64,000 nt of DNA. Origin: Mycobacterium sp. KBS0706. Lineage in GTDB: Bacteria > Pseudomonadota > Alphaproteobacteria > DSM-16000 > Inquilinaceae. The notes under the pieces were generated by a model that did no database searches, had not been told where the DNA came from, and worked only from the letters and a program-made list of their open reading frames with translations. Position numbers and translations under genes: made by a program. The stretch covers positions 1 to 64,000 of the forward strand of contig NZ_VCCH02000023.1 in NCBI RefSeq assembly GCF_005938675.2. The letters run 5' to 3'. Below are positions 60,368-64,000 of the stretch, one piece after another (position 1 is the first letter of the stretch; each line of letters starts with the position of its first letter).

Positions 60368-61495
60368 TCACACATCCGCGATCCGCACCCAGGCCCGCTC
60401 GCGGGCCGAGCGCAGAGCGGCGGCGGTGACGCGGTCGACCTCCCAGCCGTCGCGGAAGGTCGGCCAGACCCGGCGGCCAGTCGCCACCGCCTCGAGGAAA
60501 TCGCGCGCCTCGATCGCGATCTGCTCGTTGTAGCCCGTGCCGTGGCCGACGCCCTGGTTGAAGGCCAGGTAATCGGGATGCGCCGGGCCGGTGAGCAGGC
60601 GCTGAAACCCCTGGCGTGCCGCCGGCCGCGCGGAACCGTACAGCCAGAGCTCGTTCTGGTTCTCCTGGTCGAAGGCCAGGGCGCCCTTGGTGCCGGTGAT
60701 GCGGTAGGTGTAGCCCATCTTCCGCCCGGCGGCGACGCGGCTGAAACTGAGCGAACCGGTGGCGCCATTGGCGAAGCGCAGCAGCATCTGGCCCTGGTCG
60801 TCATTCTCCACCCGCTCCTCGCCTTCGGGCCCTGGCCGCGTCGTCCGGACGATATTCAGGTCGGCGACCAACGATTCGATCGGCCCGACCAGCCGCAGGC
60901 AGGCGTTGACGATGTGCGGCCCGACATCGCCCAGCGCCCCGGCCTCGGTGCCGGTGGCGATCCGGGTGCGCCAGGAGGCCGGCGCCCGCGGATCGTGCAG
61001 ATAGTCCTCGACATGCTCGGCGGTGACCTGGATCACCTCGCCGATCTCGCCGGCATCGATGATCTGCTTCGCCAGCTGACTGGCCGGGGTGCGGATGTAG
61101 TTGAAGCCGACCATGGTGGCGACGCCCGCGTCCTCCGCCGCGTCGACCATGGCCTTGGATTCGGCCGGGTCGCAGCCCAGCGGCTTCTCGCAGAGCACCG
61201 GCTTGCCCAGGCGCAGCGCCTCGGTCGCCATCGCCAGATGGGTGCGCGGCGGGGTGGCTATGATCACGGCGTCGACCGCCGGATCGGCCACCAGCGCCTG
61301 CCAGTCGGCGGTCGACCGGTTCCAGCCCCAGGCTCTCGCATGCGCCGCGGCGCCATCTTCCGTGGTGCTGCAGATCATCTCGCAGACCGGGACCAGCGGC
61401 GGCTGGAACGCCGTGCGCACCAGTTGCAGCCCGATGCTGTGCGCCTTGCCCATGTAGCCGGCGCCGATCAGCCCGATCCGAAGCGTCCCCGTCAT
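60368..61495 (-). CDS. Gfo/Idh/MocA family oxidoreductase
   Basis: A 375-residue NAD(P)-dependent oxidoreductase. The Rossmann domain starts GLIGAGYMGKAHS (about 8-20) and includes VIIATPPRTH and the catalytic-type lysine in CEKPLG (about 98-103). The C-terminal beta-sheet domain contains GDVGPHIVNACLRLVG with the conserved Asp and His of the active site. Members act on inositols, sugars or amino sugars. It is divergent from the PhyH gene across a perfect LacI-type operator. Confidence 0.9.
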   Translation of the reverse strand: MTGTLRIGLIGAGYMGKAHSIGLQLVRTAFQPPLVPVCEMICSTTEDGAAAHARAWGWNRSTADWQALVADPAVDAVIIATPPRTHLAMATEALRLGKPVLCEKPLGCDPAESKAMVDAAEDAGVATMVGFNYIRTPASQLAKQIIDAGEIGEVIQVTAEHVEDYLHDPRAPASWRTRIATGTEAGALGDVGPHIVNACLRLVGPIESLVADLNIVRTTRPGPEGEERVENDDQGQMLLRFANGATGSLSFSRVAAGRKMGYTYRITGTKGALAFDQENQNELWLYGSARPAARQGFQRLLTGPAHPDYLAFNQGVGHGTGYNEQIAIEARDFLEAVATGRRVWPTFRDGWEVDRVTAAALRSARERAWVRIADV

Positions 61496-61542
61496 TCGCC
61501 GTCCTCCCTCGGTGGCATCTTACCCGACCTTAACGGCCTCCA

Positions 61543-61570
61543 TCCGATTTGCAAGCGCTTGCAAATCGGA
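61543..61570. promoter_or_regulatory. 28-bp perfect palindrome, LacI-family operator
   Basis: Left arm TCCGATTTGCAAGC (61543-61556) is exactly complementary to the right arm 61557-61570, with no spacer. The central TTGCAAGCGCTTGCAA is a classic LacI/GalR-family half-site pair with a central CG. It sits between the divergent Gfo/Idh/MocA and PhyH genes. Confidence 0.8.
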
Positions 61571-61602
61571 TTACGCTGCTTCATCCGACAGGGAGGAACG
61601 GC

Positions 61603-62457
61603 ATGAAGATCTACACACCGGAGACGCTCGACCCGGCCGCGATCGCGGCGGAGCTGCTGGACGGCTCGGGCGCGGTGCTGCTGCGCGGCCTGTTCACGCC
61701 GGCGGAGATCGCCGATGCGCGGGCCGTGGTGATGCGCGAATCCGAAGGTGCTGCCCCCAAGGTCACGCATTTCCAGGGCGCGGCCGAGCAGGAGGGCAAG
61801 ATCGCTTTGCAGCGCCGGGTGTGGAACCTGCTGGCCAAGGGCGAGGTGTTCTCGCGCATGGCGGCGCATCCGGCGCTGATGGCGGTGATGCGCGCCTTCC
61901 TCGGCAGCGAGTTCATCATGGGCTCGATCGCGGCCAACCGAATCCTGCCCGGCGGCCCAGGCCAGGAACCGCATATCGATTACCCCTACTGGGACCTGCA
62001 CAAGCCGGAATCGCATCCGGTCAGGATCAATGCGTCCTTCCCGCTGAACGCCCAGGCGACCATCCTGCTCGACCCCTTCACCGAAGAGACCGGCGCCACC
62101 GCTTATGTGCCGGGCACGCAGAAGGAGTTGCGCTACCCGGCCGAGAGCGACCGCTTCCACGAGCGCTGCACCCGCATGCTGGGCGAGCCGGGCGACACGG
62201 TGGTGTTCTTCGGCGCGGTCTGGCACTGCGCCATGCCGAACCGGTCGCGGCAGGACCGGTCGGCGATCCTGATCCAGTACCTGCCGAAATTCGTGAAGCC
62301 GATGGAGGACATGCCGGCCGCCCTGCCCCGCGCCTTCGTCGAGCAGGCCAGCCCCGACCTGCGCCAGCTGCTGGGGCTGAACTACCCCTATCCGGAGGTG
62401 CTGGACGCAGCCAAGGCCGGCAATGCCGAGGGCCGCACGATGGCGACGGCGCGCTGA
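61603..62457 (+). CDS. Phytanoyl-CoA dioxygenase (PhyH) family protein
   Basis: A 284-residue Fe(II)/2-oxoglutarate-dependent oxygenase. The metal ligands are His124 and Asp126 (PHIDYPYWD) and the distal His208 (VWHCAMPNRS), with a nearby Arg for 2-oxoglutarate. The start at 61603 follows AGGGAGGA. Bacterial PhyH proteins hydroxylate varied small molecules. Pairing with a Gfo/Idh/MocA enzyme under a LacI-type operator suggests degradation of a sugar-like compound, which is inference. Confidence 0.88.
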   Translation: MKIYTPETLDPAAIAAELLDGSGAVLLRGLFTPAEIADARAVVMRESEGAAPKVTHFQGAAEQEGKIALQRRVWNLLAKGEVFSRMAAHPALMAVMRAFLGSEFIMGSIAANRILPGGPGQEPHIDYPYWDLHKPESHPVRINASFPLNAQATILLDPFTEETGATAYVPGTQKELRYPAESDRFHERCTRMLGEPGDTVVFFGAVWHCAMPNRSRQDRSAILIQYLPKFVKPMEDMPAALPRAFVEQASPDLRQLLGLNYPYPEVLDAAKAGNAEGRTMATAR

Positions 62458-62461
62458 CCGG

Positions 62462-64000
62462 TCACTCGGGCGCCGCCGCCCGGAACGGGGCCGGCGCCCA
62501 GGGGCGGTCGCCGACGGCCTCCGCCACCGTGGCGATCTCCGGCTCCGGGCCGGACAAGTCGACCGCGATGCTGCCGCTGCGGCGCAGGTCGAAGCGATCC
62601 CAGACGCCGAAGCGCGGCCGGCACCAGCGCGGCGCCACCAGACCGGTGATCACCAGATCGGCCGCGGCGCAGTCGTCGTCGAAGCCCTCGCCGCTACGGG
62701 TGAAAGCCACCGTGGCGTCGCCGAAGCGGTAGAGGCAGCCGCGCGGGTCGCAGGCCAGCCGCCCGCCGGCGGCCGTCCCCTGCTGCGGCCAGGGCTCGTC
62801 CTCCGCCGCGGCCTCGACCCGCAGCCAGATCTCGCGGATAAAGCGCTCGCTGCGGCGGGTCGAGAAGGCCAGGCCGCCCTCCGGCACCCGCACCGCCGCC
62901 AGCCGGCCGGTGCCGTCGACCAGGATCTGCGGCGACGGCGCGGTCAGCGCCGCGACCAGCACCAACGGCAGCGCCAGCAGGCCCAGCAGGCGCAGTCGTC
63001 CTCCGGCCAGGCACAGCCACAGCCCGCCGACGGCGCCGGCGACCAGCCCCCAGGCCGGAATCGCCGGCACCGCGAAGGCGGCCAACGGCCAGGACGAGAC
63101 GGTGTTCGCCACCCACAGCATCGCCTCGATGCCCCAGCCCAGCAGCGGCAGCACCCAACCGTCGAGGCCCAGCAGCATGGCCGGATAGGCCAGCAGCACG
63201 CAGGGCATGATCCACAGCGATGTCAGCGGGATCGCCATCAGGTTGGCCGCCACGGCCAGCGGGGCGAAGCGCTGGAAATGGAAGATGGCGAAGGGCGTGG
63301 TCGCGACGGTGGCGACCAGCGTGGTCAGCACGATGCCGCCAAGATAGAACAGGACCCGGCGCATCGGCCCGGCCTCCGCCCGCCAGCCGGCGAGATGCGG
63401 CCGCAGCGCCTCATAGGCGGCGATCAGCGCGATCACGGCGGCGAAGGACATCTGGAAGCTCGGCCCGGGCAGCGCCTCCGGCACCACCAGCAGCACGGCG
63501 GTGGCGGCCAGGGCGACCAGCCGCATCGAGATCGCGACCCGGTCGGCCATCACCGCCAGCAGCACCACGCCGGTCATGACGCAGGACCGCACCGTCGGCA
63601 CTGAGGCGCCGACCAGGATGGTGTAGCCGACGATGCCGAGCAGGGCGATTCCGGCCGCCCATTTCTTGATCGGCCGGCGCAGCGCCACGGGCTCGATCAG
63701 CGCCAGGCCCAGTCGGATGCCGCCGAGCAGCAGGATCGCCACCAGGCTGATATGGATGCCGGAGATCGACAGCAGATGGGCCAGGCCGGAATCGCGCATC
63801 GCCTGATTGGCCTGATCGCTGATCCCGGCGCGCTCCCCGGTCAGGAAGGCGACGGCGATGGCCCCGGCGTCGCCTTCCACCTGGGCCCGCACCCGGGCGG
63901 CGATCCCGTCCTGCAGCCGGGCCAAGCTGGACGGCGCTGCATCGTCGTCGTTCAGCCGCTCGACCGCGCCCATGGCGAAGCCGGTGCCGCCGATGCCCTG
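62462..64000 (-). CDS. comEC: ComEC/Rec2-like competence membrane protein (5' end beyond window)
   Basis: The C-terminal 512 residues of a large polytopic membrane protein; the reading frame stays open to the window edge. The Competence domain is clear: FLTGERAGISDQANQAMRDSGLAHLLSISGIHISLV, then about eight to ten membrane helices including VPTVRSCVMTGVVLLAVMADR and the PSFQMSFAAVIAL segment. The last 150 residues are soluble and retain only a vestige of the metallo-beta-lactamase-like domain. ComEC forms the inner-membrane DNA channel in competent bacteria. It converges with the PhyH gene 4 bp away. Confidence 0.9.
   Translation of the reverse strand, partial: QGIGGTGFAMGAVERLNDDDAAPSSLARLQDGIAARVRAQVEGDAGAIAVAFLTGERAGISDQANQAMRDSGLAHLLSISGIHISLVAILLLGGIRLGLALIEPVALRRPIKKWAAGIALLGIVGYTILVGASVPTVRSCVMTGVVLLAVMADRVAISMRLVALAATAVLLVVPEALPGPSFQMSFAAVIALIAAYEALRPHLAGWRAEAGPMRRVLFYLGGIVLTTLVATVATTPFAIFHFQRFAPLAVAANLMAIPLTSLWIMPCVLLAYPAMLLGLDGWVLPLLGWGIEAMLWVANTVSSWPLAAFAVPAIPAWGLVAGAVGGLWLCLAGGRLRLLGLLALPLVLVAALTAPSPQILVDGTGRLAAVRVPEGGLAFSTRRSERFIREIWLRVEAAAEDEPWPQQGTAAGGRLACDPRGCLYRFGDATVAFTRSGEGFDDDCAAADLVITGLVAPRWCRPRFGVWDRFDLRRSGSIAVDLSGPEPEIATVAEAVGDRPWAPAPFRAAAPE

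Overview
The window reads as chromosomal DNA of a high-GC alphaproteobacterium, most likely of the Rhodospirillales (Azospirillum/Inquilinus-like). The basis is a MucR-type regulator, a cyo/qox quinol oxidase operon carrying its own SURF1, the block tpiA - ppiD - trpEGDC - moaC - moeA - lexA - comEC that is familiar from this class, and a strong G/C bias at third codon positions. No phage, integrase, transposase, CRISPR array or toxin-antitoxin pair was recognised. The last gene (comEC) runs off the right edge.

1-5.6 kb: a MarC membrane protein, an SDR/MarR pair with three copies of one palindromic operator, a PLP threonine/serine dehydratase, a MucR regulator with a degraded zinc site, and an aldehyde dehydrogenase. 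5.7-10.7 kb: cyoABCD plus surf1, all leftward with overlapping genes. 11-14.2 kb: an MFS transporter and an adenylate cyclase/TPR protein. 14.2-21.8 kb: a probable carbohydrate island with a 2-hydroxyacid dehydrogenase, a GntR regulator, an ABC importer (two permeases and a binding protein, no ATPase) and a GHL6-like glycoside hydrolase. It ends at a 43-bp copy of the 3' end of the MFS gene.

21.9-29.8 kb: an alpha/beta hydrolase, an AraC gene divergent from an OhrR-type repressor with a perfect operator between them, an FMN 2-hydroxyacid dehydrogenase, a D-aminopeptidase, a PEP-mutase-superfamily lyase, a TauD-type dioxygenase and RidA. 30-34.7 kb: an SDR, a D-serine-dehydratase-like deaminase, an RpiR regulator and an N-acyl-D-amino-acid deacylase. 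With the nearby D-aminopeptidase and RidA these could form a route from D-amino-acid peptides or N-acyl-D-amino acids to keto acids. 34.7-39.2 kb: DUF6404, ATP-grasp, M20 peptidase, DUF4126, MAPEG and DedA genes.

39.6-46.5 kb: a lipopolysaccharide heptose locus (heptosyltransferase, TylF-like methyltransferase, gmhB, an AGE-family isomerase, hldE, hldD) in which the isomerase lies where a gmhA-type gene would be expected. 46.6-48.2 kb: dgoA-dgoK and tRNA-Pro(GGG). 48.3-57.9 kb: tpiA, ppiD, the trp/moa cluster and lexA. 57.9-62.5 kb: LacI, TetR, NIPSNAP, Gfo/Idh/MocA and PhyH genes lying between lexA and comEC, with clear operator sequences.
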